Of a stretch of 64,000 nt of DNA, positions 7,770-16,062 are shown in pieces. This stretch comes from Neoroseomonas eburnea (GTDB lineage Bacteria; Pseudomonadota; Alphaproteobacteria; Acetobacterales; Acetobacteraceae). The stretch spans positions 62,001-126,000 of the forward strand of contig NZ_JAAEDL010000015.1 of NCBI RefSeq assembly GCF_018129005.1. Direction: 5' to 3'. The notes beneath the pieces are model-generated. The model made no database searches, was not told the DNA's origin, and saw only the letters and a list, made by a program, of their open reading frames with translations. Each line of letters starts with the position of its first letter. Positions within the stretch are counted from its first letter, which is position 1. The translations under genes and the position numbers were made by a program.

Positions 7770-8675
7770 ATGCCCACCACGTCCACCGCGCTCGGCATTG
7801 CGGCCGGGCTGACGGCGGCCGCCACCTGGGGCGGTGCGCTGGCGATGACGAGGCTCGGCGTGGCCGGCCCGTCTTCCCTCGGTCCGGCGGACATCGCCAT
7901 GCTGCGCTTCCTCGGGCCGGCGATCCTGCTGCTGCCGGTCCTGCTGCGCGCCATGCCGCGGTTGCGCAACACCGGCGCGCTGCTGCTTGCGACGCTTCTC
8001 CTCGGCGGCGGAGCGCCCTTCGTGTTGGTGGCAGGCAGCGGGCTGCGCATCGCCGGTGCGGCGGAGGCCGGCGCATTGCTGCCCGGCACCATGCCGCTCT
8101 GCGTCGCGGCCATGTCGGTCGCGCTGGGGGAACGCATCCATGCCGCGCGGCGGGCCGGCCTCGCATTGCTCGCCGCCGCGGCGGCGGCCGTCGCCGGTCC
8201 GTCCCTTGCCGAGGGGGAGGATGGCGAATCCGCGGGGCACCTCCTTCTCCTCGCGGCGGCGGCGCTCTCGGCAGCCTACACCGTCGCGCTGCGGCGGAGC
8301 GGCCTCGGCGCATGGGAAGCGGCGGCCTTCGTCAGCGCGGGGTCGGTGCTGTGCCTCGGGCCTGTCCATGTCCTGGCGATGGAACCGTGCCTGGAGCGGG
8401 CGAGCTGGGGCGACATCGCCGCGCAGGCGGCCTTCCAGGGGCTTGGGCCGGGCCTCCTGGCGCCGGTCGCCTTCGCGATGGCGGTGGCACGGCTGGGCGC
8501 ATCCCGCGCCGCCGCCTTCGGCAGCCTCAGCCCGGCGGCGGCGACACTCGCGGGCATGGGCCTGCTGGGGGAGGTCCCGGATGCCACCACCTTCGTCGCG
8601 GTGCTCGCTTCGGGTGTCGGCGTCGTGCTCGCGACGCGTGCTCCGGCCGGGCAGGGCATTCAGACCGGACGATGA
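7770..8675 (+). CDS. DMT-superfamily (EamA) permease
   Basis: 301 aa, about ten hydrophobic helices in two EamA repeats, with the opening GLTAAATWGGALAMTRLGVA and a second repeat from about residue 157. These 10-TM carriers export amino acids, nucleotides or other metabolites, or import them in some cases; the substrate is unknown. It lies 45 bp after the DUF1127 gene on the same strand and is convergent with the antiporter at 8738. Confidence 0.85.
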   Translation: MPTTSTALGIAAGLTAAATWGGALAMTRLGVAGPSSLGPADIAMLRFLGPAILLLPVLLRAMPRLRNTGALLLATLLLGGGAPFVLVAGSGLRIAGAAEAGALLPGTMPLCVAAMSVALGERIHAARRAGLALLAAAAAAVAGPSLAEGEDGESAGHLLLLAAAALSAAYTVALRRSGLGAWEAAAFVSAGSVLCLGPVHVLAMEPCLERASWGDIAAQAAFQGLGPGLLAPVAFAMAVARLGASRAAAFGSLSPAAATLAGMGLLGEVPDATTFVAVLASGVGVVLATRAPAGQGIQTGR

Positions 8676-8737
8676 CGGCGGAGAACCGATCGACTGCCTG
8701 GCCGGCCAGGCGGGTTGCGGGCGACATTGGCTTCCGC

Positions 8738-10450
8738 CTACCGGCCCGCCCGCAGTTCCTCGACCGTCCGCGCCGCCGCCGCGGGGTCCACGCCGAGCCG
8801 CGTCATCGCGAAATCGGCCATGCCGAGTGCTATCTCCCGCTCGCCCATCACGACCACGCCCATGCCCTTCTCACGTTCGAGGAAGGCGGCTTCCTCCTCG
8901 TCATGCGCGCGGGCGGCGGCCGTGATCGTCGGGTTCATGGCGCGCGCCATGGCGAGAACCCGCCGGCATCCCGCGCCATCCGGCATGCCAAGGACGATCA
9001 GCCTGGCCGTCTCCGGCCGCGCGGCCTTCAGCACCTCGATCCGTGTCGCGTCGCCCCAGACCACCGGTACGCCTTCGGCGCGCAGCGCTTCGGCGACCGC
9101 GTGGCTGGCCTCCACCACGACATAGGGCTGGCGGTGGCGGCGCAGCGCGGCGGCGACCACACGGCCGACGCGGCCATGCCCGACCAGGATCGCATGGTCC
9201 ACGAGCCCCTGCGGCGGGACATGCGACAGCCGCGCCCGGCCGCGCCGCATCAGCCAGACGCGCATCCGCCGGGTGCCTTCGATCCGTACCGCGAGCCGAT
9301 CCGCCAGCGCCTGCATCAGCGGCGTGGCCAGGATGGTCAGCGTCGCCGCCACCAGGATGGGCCCACGCACCGTCCCCGGCAGCACGCCCGAACCGATGGC
9401 GAGCGCGCCGAGCAGGAAGGAGAACTCGCCGATCTGCGTCATCGCCCCGGCCACCGTCGCCGCCGCGGGCACCGGCACGCGCATCAGGATCAGCAGGCCG
9501 AAGGTGACGCCGCCGGTGCCGAGCAGCACCGCGAGCAGCGTCGCCAGCGAGGCGACGGGCATGGCGAGCATCGCCGCCGGATCCACCAGCATGCCGACCG
9601 AAACGAAGAACAGCGCGACGAAAACGCGCTGCAGCGGCACGGTTTCCGCCGCCGCCTGGTGGCCGAGCGGGCTTTCCCCCAGCAGCACGCCGGCGAAGAA
9701 GGCCCCGAGCGCCGGGGAGACGCCGAACAGCGCCGACGCGCCGAAGGCGGTGCCGAGCGCGATGGCGATCACCGCCAGGGTGAAGAGCTCACGCGAGCCG
9801 GTCTGCGCCACCAGATCGAGCAGCCGCGGCAGGAGCACGCGCCCCCCGAAGGCCATGGCGACAAGGAAGGCGGCGAGTTCGATCGCCGTGCCGAGCAGCC
9901 GTTCGCCGAGCGAATCCTGCGCGCCGGTACCGGCGAGGACCGGCAGCAGGACCAGGGCGAGGACCACCACCAGGTCCTGCATCACGAGCCATCCAAGCGC
10001 GATGCGCCCGGCTTCCCCGGAGAGCCGCCCCTTCTCCTCCAGCGCACGCGTGGCGACGGCGGTGGAGGAAATGGCGAGCGCCAGGCCGAAGACCGGCGCC
10101 GCGCTCCAGCCGAGGCCGAGCACCAACGCCCCCGCCGCGGCGCCGATCGCCGTGCCGGCGGCGATCTGCGCGAGCGCCCCGGGCAGCGCGACCTGCCAGA
10201 CCGCGACGAGGTCCCGCGCGCGGAAATGCAGGCCGACGGTGAAGAGCAGCAGCGCCACGCCGATATCCGCCAGCGCCCCAGCAATGTCCGGGTCAGCAAC
10301 GAAGCCCGGCGTATATGGCCCGACCGCGACGCCTGCCGCGATGTAGCCAAGAAGCGGCGGCAACCGCAGCAGCCTCGTCGCGAAGCCAAGGGCAAAGGCG
10401 AGGGCAAGCGCGACCACGAGGGTCGCGACCAGGGGGCCGGCATGGGTCAT
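8738..10450 (-). CDS. Monovalent cation:proton antiporter, YbaL/Kef-like
   Basis: 570 aa. Residues 1-385 are a CPA2 Na+/H+-exchanger-type membrane domain with about 12 helices (LRLPPLLGYIAAGVAVGPYT, FGLALAISSTAVATRALEE, ALFGVSPALGAFFAGVLLGE). Residues about 415-530 are a cytosolic TrkA-N/RCK domain (HAILVGHGRVGRVVAAALRR). This is the E. coli YbaL architecture; KefB/KefC are close relatives with glutathione gating. A role in K+ or Na+ efflux and pH homeostasis is likely. Length agrees with YbaL (about 560 aa). No ancillary KefF/KefG flavoprotein gene is adjacent. Confidence 0.88.
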   Translation of the reverse strand: MTHAGPLVATLVVALALAFALGFATRLLRLPPLLGYIAAGVAVGPYTPGFVADPDIAGALADIGVALLLFTVGLHFRARDLVAVWQVALPGALAQIAAGTAIGAAAGALVLGLGWSAAPVFGLALAISSTAVATRALEEKGRLSGEAGRIALGWLVMQDLVVVLALVLLPVLAGTGAQDSLGERLLGTAIELAAFLVAMAFGGRVLLPRLLDLVAQTGSRELFTLAVIAIALGTAFGASALFGVSPALGAFFAGVLLGESPLGHQAAAETVPLQRVFVALFFVSVGMLVDPAAMLAMPVASLATLLAVLLGTGGVTFGLLILMRVPVPAAATVAGAMTQIGEFSFLLGALAIGSGVLPGTVRGPILVAATLTILATPLMQALADRLAVRIEGTRRMRVWLMRRGRARLSHVPPQGLVDHAILVGHGRVGRVVAAALRRHRQPYVVVEASHAVAEALRAEGVPVVWGDATRIEVLKAARPETARLIVLGMPDGAGCRRVLAMARAMNPTITAAARAHDEEEAAFLEREKGMGVVVMGEREIALGMADFAMTRLGVDPAAAARTVEELRAGR

Positions 10451-10481
10451 TGCCGGCAGGATAGACGGTTGCGCGGCTGCG

Positions 10482-11012
10482 TCAGCCGTGCGGCGGAGTC
10501 GTCGCGCCTTCGCCGAGCGGACGCGTCATCAATATGCTGTCCACCCAACGCCCGTGCTTCCAGCCGACCGCCGGCAAGAGGCCGGCGCGGGCGAAGCCGG
10601 CACGTTCATGCAAGCCGACCGAGGCATAGTTGGCGGAATCGCCGATAACCGCGATCATCAGCCGGAAGCCCTTCGCGGTGCAGGCGGCGATCAGAGAGTC
10701 GAGCAGCGTCGCGCCCGTACCGCCTCGCGTCGCGCCCGGTGCGACATAGACGGAATTCTCCACGGCGAAGCGGTAGGCGGGCCTCGGCCGGTAGGCGGAG
10801 GCGTAGGTGTAGCCGACGATCCGGCCGTCGCGTTCGGCCACCATATGGGGGTAGCCGGCGGCCAGCACGGCGGTACGGCGGCGAGCCATTTCGGCGGCGT
10901 CGGGGGGCTCCAGCTCGAAGCTGGCGAGGCCGTGGGTCACCCAATGGCCGTAGATCGCGGTGATGGCGGGGATATCGTCGTCGCGACTGTCGCGGATCAG
11001 CAGAGCGGTCAT
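10482..11012 (-). CDS. GNAT N-acetyltransferase (phosphinothricin acetyltransferase-like)
   Basis: 176 aa with the pattern of the PAT/YncA branch of GNAT enzymes: IRDSRDDDIPAITAIYGHWV at the N-terminus, GYTYASAYRPRPAYRFAVENSVYV in the core, RGGTGATLLDSLIAAC as the acetyl-CoA pyrophosphate loop, and the tail GFARAGLLPAVGWKHGRWVD. The family acetylates phosphinothricin, methionine sulfone/sulfoximine or related amino acids; YncA-type paralogues also act as methionine-derivative detoxifiers. ATG 11012 is chosen because a longer frame upstream would cover the tRNA. It is 111 bp from the oppositely oriented tRNA-Arg. Confidence 0.85.
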   Translation of the reverse strand: MTALLIRDSRDDDIPAITAIYGHWVTHGLASFELEPPDAAEMARRRTAVLAAGYPHMVAERDGRIVGYTYASAYRPRPAYRFAVENSVYVAPGATRGGTGATLLDSLIAACTAKGFRLMIAVIGDSANYASVGLHERAGFARAGLLPAVGWKHGRWVDSILMTRPLGEGATTPPHG

Positions 11013-11122
11013 GGCGCCAGGGTCGCCGGTCCTCGCCCGGGCGGGAAGATGGACGACCACCGGGCTGGTACGTCGGCGCGGGGCTTCCTTCGCCGGCCGG
11101 GCTGGGCTATGGGAGCGGGGCC

Positions 11123-11199
<77 letters not shown>

Positions 11200-11401
11200 G
11201 TCTTTTCAAGCACATGGCAAGTTTGCCGCCGAAGCCCGAAACAGCCAAGGTAGCAGGTAGGTAGCGACGGGGCGCGGATCGGTTCGCCCCGCTACCACTC
11301 AGGCGCCCGCCTCGGCTGCCGCGTCCTCCGCCATCCGCGCCGCACCAGTTCGGCCAGGTCAATCCGCCCGCCGGTCGTCAGAGGAAGGCTGCCCTCGGCC
11401 T

Positions 11402-11813
11402 TCACCGTCGCAACCCGCACTCCATCGCCGCGTGATGCAGCGCCACCGCCTGCGCGGCCATCATCCCCTCAACCTCATCGCGCGGATTGAAGCCGCGCAC
11501 CGCGGTGAGCGCCGCGCCGACAAGGTCGGTTCGGCGTTCTTCGGTCAGGCCGAATGGCACCCAGAGCGTTTGCGCAACGGCATTGAGCAGCACGTTGTTG
11601 AAGCGGGGATCGTCCAAGCCGGCCACAGGCTTGAGCGGGCTTCCGCGCGGCTTCACCAGTTCGTCGCCGTTGATCCGCACATCCGGCGGTGTCGGCGCAC
11701 CGCACCACCTGTTGCGGGTGGAACGCCGGCTGGCGGCGCAACTCGGGCAGAGCTTCGTCCGCGAAGGCGCCGATCGGATCGATGGCACAGGCAGTCGTTG
11801 AATCCATGGTCAT
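11402..11813 (-). pseudogene. Frameshifted remnant of an unknown conserved gene
   Basis: Coding-like sequence is split between two frames. From ATG 11813 one frame reads MTMDSTTACAIDPIGAFADE and continues to about RCADTAG. The sense then jumps to another frame reading DVRINGDELVKPRGSPLKPV, LDDPRFNNVLLNAVAQTLWV and FNPRDEVEGMMAAQAVALHH, ending at a stop at 11402. The second part resembles conserved hypothetical proteins that I recall from accessory regions of Acetobacteraceae; this is recollection, not a search. Below the stop another coding-like scrap (VATVKAEGSLPLTTGGRIDL, about 11300-11390) continues on the same strand. Loss of frame and position just after tRNA-Arg suggest a decayed mobile segment. 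Confidence 0.5.
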
Positions 11814-12227
11814 GAAGTTATTCTTATCGTCATCAAGCCGACGAAATGCCGTATTCGGCAAGCGTCCTGACCGTGGCCCGACTTAGGCGGCGGCCGGGAA
11901 CCCGCAACAGGATACCGGCAGGAAGCGCAATCCGCCCCTGCATGAAGCCGCCGCTCGTGGCCCGCGTCCTGAAGGCGCCGATAAAGCTCCGGCGGAAGAC
12001 CAGGCGACTCGGGCGCCGGCAACAGGTGCATCATCGACCGCGACGGGCAGACCATCGCCGCGCGGTCGGAGGACCCCCGTGGTGCTGGGCAAGGATGACC
12101 CGATTCTGCTCTCCTGCGGTGGCGATGGCGATCCCGTACGGTGTGGTGCAGCAGATGCCGCGCGGTCGCCGGCGGGCGCTCGCCCCCGCATGGTGGCGCG
12201 GTCCCCGCGCCACATCCCGCAAGTGGA

Positions 12228-12473
12228 TCATTCGCATCCGGACCACGAATGGCGCCCGATCGGGAGAATTATCCCCAGAGAGGACTTGACTCCCAGTATG
12301 GCCGCCGCGACGAGGCCGATGCCTTGACACGAATCAGCAAGGTCCAGCCATTTCAAGCCTTTGAATTGCATGCGACGGCACCATTCAACCGGTAGACCAC
12401 TCCGAGATTCCAGATACTTACGGTACAAGACGCGGGGCTTTTCCGCAGGCTTATCCACAGATTCGGTGGACAT
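12228..12473 (-). CDS. Candidate small gene with atypical codon use (81 aa)
   Basis: The open frame from ATG 12473 starts MSTESVDKPAEKPRVLYRKY and holds VEWCRRMQFKGLKWLDLADS, then a hydrophobic stretch of about 20 residues (IGLVAAAILG, SLGIILPIG). Third positions are visibly less GC-rich (AAG, GAA, TCT, ATA, TTG, GAT) than in every neighbouring gene, as expected for recently acquired or plasmid DNA. No family was recognised, and no good ribosome-binding site precedes the ATG. It may be a fragment of a larger lost gene. A single membrane helix is possible. Confidence 0.3.
   Translation of the reverse strand: MSTESVDKPAEKPRVLYRKYLESRSGLPVEWCRRMQFKGLKWLDLADSCQGIGLVAAAILGVKSSLGIILPIGRHSWSGCE
12451..12459 (+). 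promoter_or_regulatory. DnaA-box-like 9-mer
   Basis: TTATCCACA matches the E. coli DnaA box exactly. A one-mismatch copy, TTATCCCCA, is at 12269-12277. Both lie in the AT-richer part of the decayed segment after tRNA-Arg, which would fit an integrated plasmid origin. The 9-mer also falls inside the candidate ORF at 12228-12473, and two boxes are too few to define an origin. Confidence 0.25.
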
Positions 12474-12665
12474 CCTGGAAACCGCGGCATTGGCACGCAC
12501 CGCATCCTTCCGGTGCCCCCGGGCCGTCGGTGCGGGGTTGGCCAAGGCCGGCTCGGCTCAGAAGCTGTCTGAGAATGCCGGCACCGTGGCCCACACCGCC
12601 ACCCGAATACCCATCCAGGATGCTGTCGTCGGGCGGCCGGGTGGGATGCCGCCGGTGCCGGCATC

Positions 12666-12691
12666 GAGAATGCGCCACTCGGCGCATTCTC
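12666..12691 (-). terminator. Hairpin terminator of the phosphonate/ABC operon
   Basis: A perfect 11-bp stem, GAGAATGCGCC (12666-12676) with GGCGCATTCTC (12681-12691), around a 4-nt loop. It is 9 bp after the stop of the last gene of the minus-strand operon. No T-run follows, so it may be a Rho-independent-like hairpin of weak type or an mRNA 3'-end stabiliser. Confidence 0.6.
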
Positions 12692-12700
12692 AAGCGGCTC

Positions 12701-14305
12701 TCACACCGGGACCGCGATGCGATCCGCCTGCGGAAGCCTCGGCATGGCCGCCACCAGTTCCCGCGTGTAGCCCTCGAGCGGCGCCCCCAGCACCTGCCCC
12801 GTCGGCCCGGCCTCCACCACCCGGCCCCGCCGCATCACGACCACCTCCTGGGCCAGGTGCGCGAGCACTTCGAGGTCATGCGTGATGAACAGCATGGCGA
12901 GCCGCCGCCGCGCCTGCACCTCGCGCAGCAGGCGCAGCACCTGGAGCTGCGTCGCCATGTCGAGGGCGGACACCACCTCGTCGCAGATCAGCACGCTGGG
13001 CTCGGCGAGCAGCGCGCGCGCGATGGCGATGCGCTGCCTCTGCCCGCCGGAGAGCTGGTGCGGGAAGCGCGCCAGATGCCCGGCCGGCAGCCCGACCTCC
13101 TGCAGGGCCACGGCGGCGCGGTCCTTCCGCTCCGCCGCGGGCACCCCAAGCAGTTCGAGCGGTTCGGCCAGGGTGGCGGCGATCGTCCGGCGCGGGCTGA
13201 GCGAGCCGTAGGGGTTCTGGAACACGATCTGCACGCGCTGCGCCAGGGGCTGGCGCCGCCCGCCAAGGCCAGTCGGCAGGGGTTGGCCGTCGAGGGTGAT
13301 CCGCCCCGCCGCCGGCCGCACCAGCCCCACCAGCGCCTTCGCGACCGTCGTCTTGCCGCTGCCCGATTCGCCGACCAGGCCGAGCACCCGCCCCGGCGCC
13401 ACCGCCAGCGACACGCCGCTGACCGTGCGGACCGGCCGGGCGAACGGCCCCGCACCCGGATAGTCCACCGCCAGTTCCTCGACGCGCAGGATCGCCTCCG
13501 GCGCCGGCGGCAGCGGGGCGGCACAGCCAAGCCCACGCCGGGCGGCGAGCAGCGCGCGCGTCTCCTCCGCCTGCGGCGAGCCGAGCACCTGCCCAACCGG
13601 CCCCTGCTCCACCAGCCGCCCGCCCTGCATGACGGCGACCCGGCGCGCCATGCGCGCAACCACGGCAAGGTCGTGCGAGACGAAGAGCATGGAAAGCCCG
13701 CGGCGGCGCACCAGCCCGTCCAGCAGGTCGAGGACCTGCGCCTGCACCGTGGCGTCGAGCGCCGTGGTGGGTTCGTCGGCCAGCAGCAGGGCGGGGTCCC
13801 CCGCCAGCGCCGAGGCGATCATCACCCGCTGCTGCTGCCCGCCGGACAGCTGGTGCGGGTAGCGCCCCGCCAGCGCGGGATCCAGGCCGACTTCCGTGAA
13901 CAGCTCCGCCACCCGCGCGCGCACCCCGGCACGCGGCAGCCGGCGGTGCTGGCGCACCGCCTCGGCCACCTGCGCGCCGGCGCGCAGCGTGGGCGTCAGC
14001 GACACCATCGGGTCCTGGAACACCATGGCGATGCGCGCTCCACGCAGCGGCCGCAGCGCGGCGTCGGACAGGCCCACGAGTTCCCGCCCCTCGAAGCGGA
14101 TCGAGCTGCCTTCGAGGACGCGCGCCCCGGGCGGCAGCAGGCCGAGCACGGCGAAGGCCGACAGCGACTTCCCGCTGCCCGATTCCCCCACCACGCCGAA
14201 GGTCTCGCCGAGGCCGATGCGGAAGGAGACATCCTGGACCACGGGCGGCGCCGTGCCGAAGGCGATGGCGAGGTTCTCGATCTCGAGCAGGGGCGTGTCC
14301 TTCAT
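12701..14305 (-). CDS. Peptide-type ABC transporter ATP-binding protein, two fused NBDs
   Basis: 534 aa holding two complete ABC ATPase domains in one chain, equivalent to DppD plus DppF. The first domain has Walker A GESGSGKS (near residue 39), signature LSGGQQQR and Walker B LLLADEPT. The second starts near residue 270 and has GESGSGKTT, LSGGQRQR and VLICDEVVSALD. It energises the importer formed with the two permeases immediately upstream. Its ATG overlaps the stop of the permease gene as ATGA. It is last in the six-gene operon that begins at 20188 and is followed by a hairpin. Confidence 0.92.
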   Translation of the reverse strand: MKDTPLLEIENLAIAFGTAPPVVQDVSFRIGLGETFGVVGESGSGKSLSAFAVLGLLPPGARVLEGSSIRFEGRELVGLSDAALRPLRGARIAMVFQDPMVSLTPTLRAGAQVAEAVRQHRRLPRAGVRARVAELFTEVGLDPALAGRYPHQLSGGQQQRVMIASALAGDPALLLADEPTTALDATVQAQVLDLLDGLVRRRGLSMLFVSHDLAVVARMARRVAVMQGGRLVEQGPVGQVLGSPQAEETRALLAARRGLGCAAPLPPAPEAILRVEELAVDYPGAGPFARPVRTVSGVSLAVAPGRVLGLVGESGSGKTTVAKALVGLVRPAAGRITLDGQPLPTGLGGRRQPLAQRVQIVFQNPYGSLSPRRTIAATLAEPLELLGVPAAERKDRAAVALQEVGLPAGHLARFPHQLSGGQRQRIAIARALLAEPSVLICDEVVSALDMATQLQVLRLLREVQARRRLAMLFITHDLEVLAHLAQEVVVMRRGRVVEAGPTGQVLGAPLEGYTRELVAAMPRLPQADRIAVPV

Positions 14306-15213
14306 CGGCGCGGCCTCGGATCCACCAGGCGATGCAGCAGGTCGGCCAGCGCGTTGATCAGCACCACGCCGGTCGCGAGCAGCACCACCACCGCCTGCAG
14401 CAGCGGCCAGTCGCGCCCATGCACGGCGTTGAGCGTCAGGCTGCCGATGCCCGGCAGGCCGAACAGCACCTCCATGGTGAGCGAGCCGCCCAGCAGCCCG
14501 GCGAGGCCCACGGAGGAAAGCGCCAGCAGCACCGGCACCGCGCCCGGCAACACATGCACGACGCCGATGCGCCAGGCCGAAAGCCCCTTGGCGCGCGCCG
14601 CCCGCACATGCGGCGCGCCCTGCTGTTCCTTCAGCTCGTCATAGAGCGGCTTCACCAATTCGCCGGCCCTGTCGATCGCCAGAATGAGCGCTGGCACCCA
14701 GAGATTGCCGATCACCGGCAGCCATCCCAGCCAGATCGAGAACACCAGGATGGCCGCGATGCCGACGCAGAAGGTGGGCACCGCGACGGACCAGATGTTC
14801 ACCGCCTGCACCAGCGCCGGCAGCGCCGAGCGCGGCCGCGCGATCGCGCCGACGGCGACGACAAAGGCGAGCAGCAGCCCGATCCCGAAGGACAGCCCCG
14901 CCAGCTTCAGCGTGGTGGGCAACGCGTTCCACATCAGCTCCGACACCGGCAGGCCGAAGCGCAGCGACTGGCCGAACTCGCCCCGCAGCGCGGGGCCGAG
15001 CCAGGCGAGGAAGCGCTCGTGCAGCGGCCGGCCGACGCCCATCTCCTCGCGCAGCGCGGCCTGCTGGTCCGCCGTCAGGTCTCCCTGCAGCGCCAGCACA
15101 TCCACCACGTCGCCGGGAACGGCGCCGATGCAGAGGAAGGCCAGCACGGTGATGGCCGCGACCAGCCCCAGCGCGCGCAGCGTCGGCAGGGCGAGGCCGA
15201 GCGCGCCGCTCAC
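14302..15213 (-). CDS. ABC transporter permease, DppB type
   Basis: 303 aa, six membrane helices, with the BPD transport loop EQQGAPHVRAARAKGLSAWR followed by LPGAVPVLLALSSVGLAGLL and the end segment VLINALADLLHRLVDPRPRR. This is the B-type permease of dipeptide/oligopeptide/nickel importers. The GTG at 15213 is the start because it overlaps the previous stop as GTGA and gives the normal length. It lies after the C-type permease, the reverse of the usual dppABCDF order. Confidence 0.9.
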   Translation of the reverse strand: MSGALGLALPTLRALGLVAAITVLAFLCIGAVPGDVVDVLALQGDLTADQQAALREEMGVGRPLHERFLAWLGPALRGEFGQSLRFGLPVSELMWNALPTTLKLAGLSFGIGLLLAFVVAVGAIARPRSALPALVQAVNIWSVAVPTFCVGIAAILVFSIWLGWLPVIGNLWVPALILAIDRAGELVKPLYDELKEQQGAPHVRAARAKGLSAWRIGVVHVLPGAVPVLLALSSVGLAGLLGGSLTMEVLFGLPGIGSLTLNAVHGRDWPLLQAVVVLLATGVVLINALADLLHRLVDPRPRR

Positions 15214-16058
15214 CGCGCACCCCCCGCCCGCTGCAGCGGATCGGCCAGGCTGCGGATGCGCGCGCCGACCAGCGAGAGCGACAGCGTGAACAGCGACAGC
15301 GCGAGCACCGGGACGGCGACCGCATGCGGCGCCTCCTCGGCGAATTCCGCGGCATCGGCGATCATCCGCCCCCAGGAGGGGATGTCGGGCGCGCCGCCGA
15401 GGCCGAGGAAGGACAGCACGCTCTCGGTCACGATGCAGCGCGGCAGGATGATCGCCGCCATGGTGAGCAGCGTGCCCGCGATGTTGGGCAGGATGTGCCG
15501 CCAGGTGACCGCGAGGCGCGACAGCCCGAAGACGCGCGCCGCCGCGACGTAGTCCGCCGCCGTCTCGCGCGCGAAGGAGCCGCGGACCACCTCCGCCACC
15601 ATCGGCGCGAAGGTCAGGCCGAGGGCGAGCATCACCGCCCCCGGCCCGGGCGACAGCGCGGCGACCAGCAGGATGGCCACCAGGATGCCCGGCAGCGCGC
15701 GGAGCAGGTCGAAGAAGCCGAGGACCAGGCTGCGCAGGGGATCGCCCAGCGCCAACGCCACCAGCCCGAGGCCGGCGCCGAGCCCGAAGGCGATCAGCGC
15801 GCCTCCGACCCCGGTCAGCAGCGTGAGCCGCGCGCCCGCCGCCAGCCGCGCCAGCACGTCCCGCCCGAGATGGTCGGTGCCGAGCCAATGGACCGCGTCA
15901 GGTTCCTGGTTGATCGACAGCAGGTCCTGCGCCAGCGGATCGAAGGGCGTCAGCCACCGCCCGAACACCGCCAGCAGCAGGACGAGGCCGACGAGCCCAG
16001 CCGCCGCCAGGCTGCCGAGCGGCCAGCGTGGCGGCGGGGCGGCAAGGCTCGCCGACAT
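15210..16058 (-). CDS. ABC transporter permease, DppC type
   Basis: 282 aa. The N-terminal periplasmic motif VHWLGTDHLGRDVLARLAAG is diagnostic of the DppC/OppC side. The EAA-like loop is DYVAAARVFGLSRLAVTWRH, followed by LPNIAGTLLTMAAIILPRC. Six membrane helices. It starts 4 bp after the binding-protein gene and overlaps the next permease by 4 bp, so it is co-translated. Together with 14302-15213 it forms the membrane channel. Confidence 0.9.
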   Translation of the reverse strand: MSASLAAPPPRWPLGSLAAAGLVGLVLLLAVFGRWLTPFDPLAQDLLSINQEPDAVHWLGTDHLGRDVLARLAAGARLTLLTGVGGALIAFGLGAGLGLVALALGDPLRSLVLGFFDLLRALPGILVAILLVAALSPGPGAVMLALGLTFAPMVAEVVRGSFARETAADYVAAARVFGLSRLAVTWRHILPNIAGTLLTMAAIILPRCIVTESVLSFLGLGGAPDIPSWGRMIADAAEFAEEAPHAVAVPVLALSLFTLSLSLVGARIRSLADPLQRAGGAR

Positions 16059-16062
16059 CGTC

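Noticed and set aside
7334-10648. Long plus-strand open frame across the antiporter gene
   Set aside because: Antisense to a clear CPA2 antiporter and overlapping the DUF1127 and EamA genes; no domain recognisable.
12250-12470. Chromosomal replication origin
   Set aside because: Only one exact and one near DnaA box, with no dnaA, hemE, parAB or other typical alphaproteobacterial origin neighbours.
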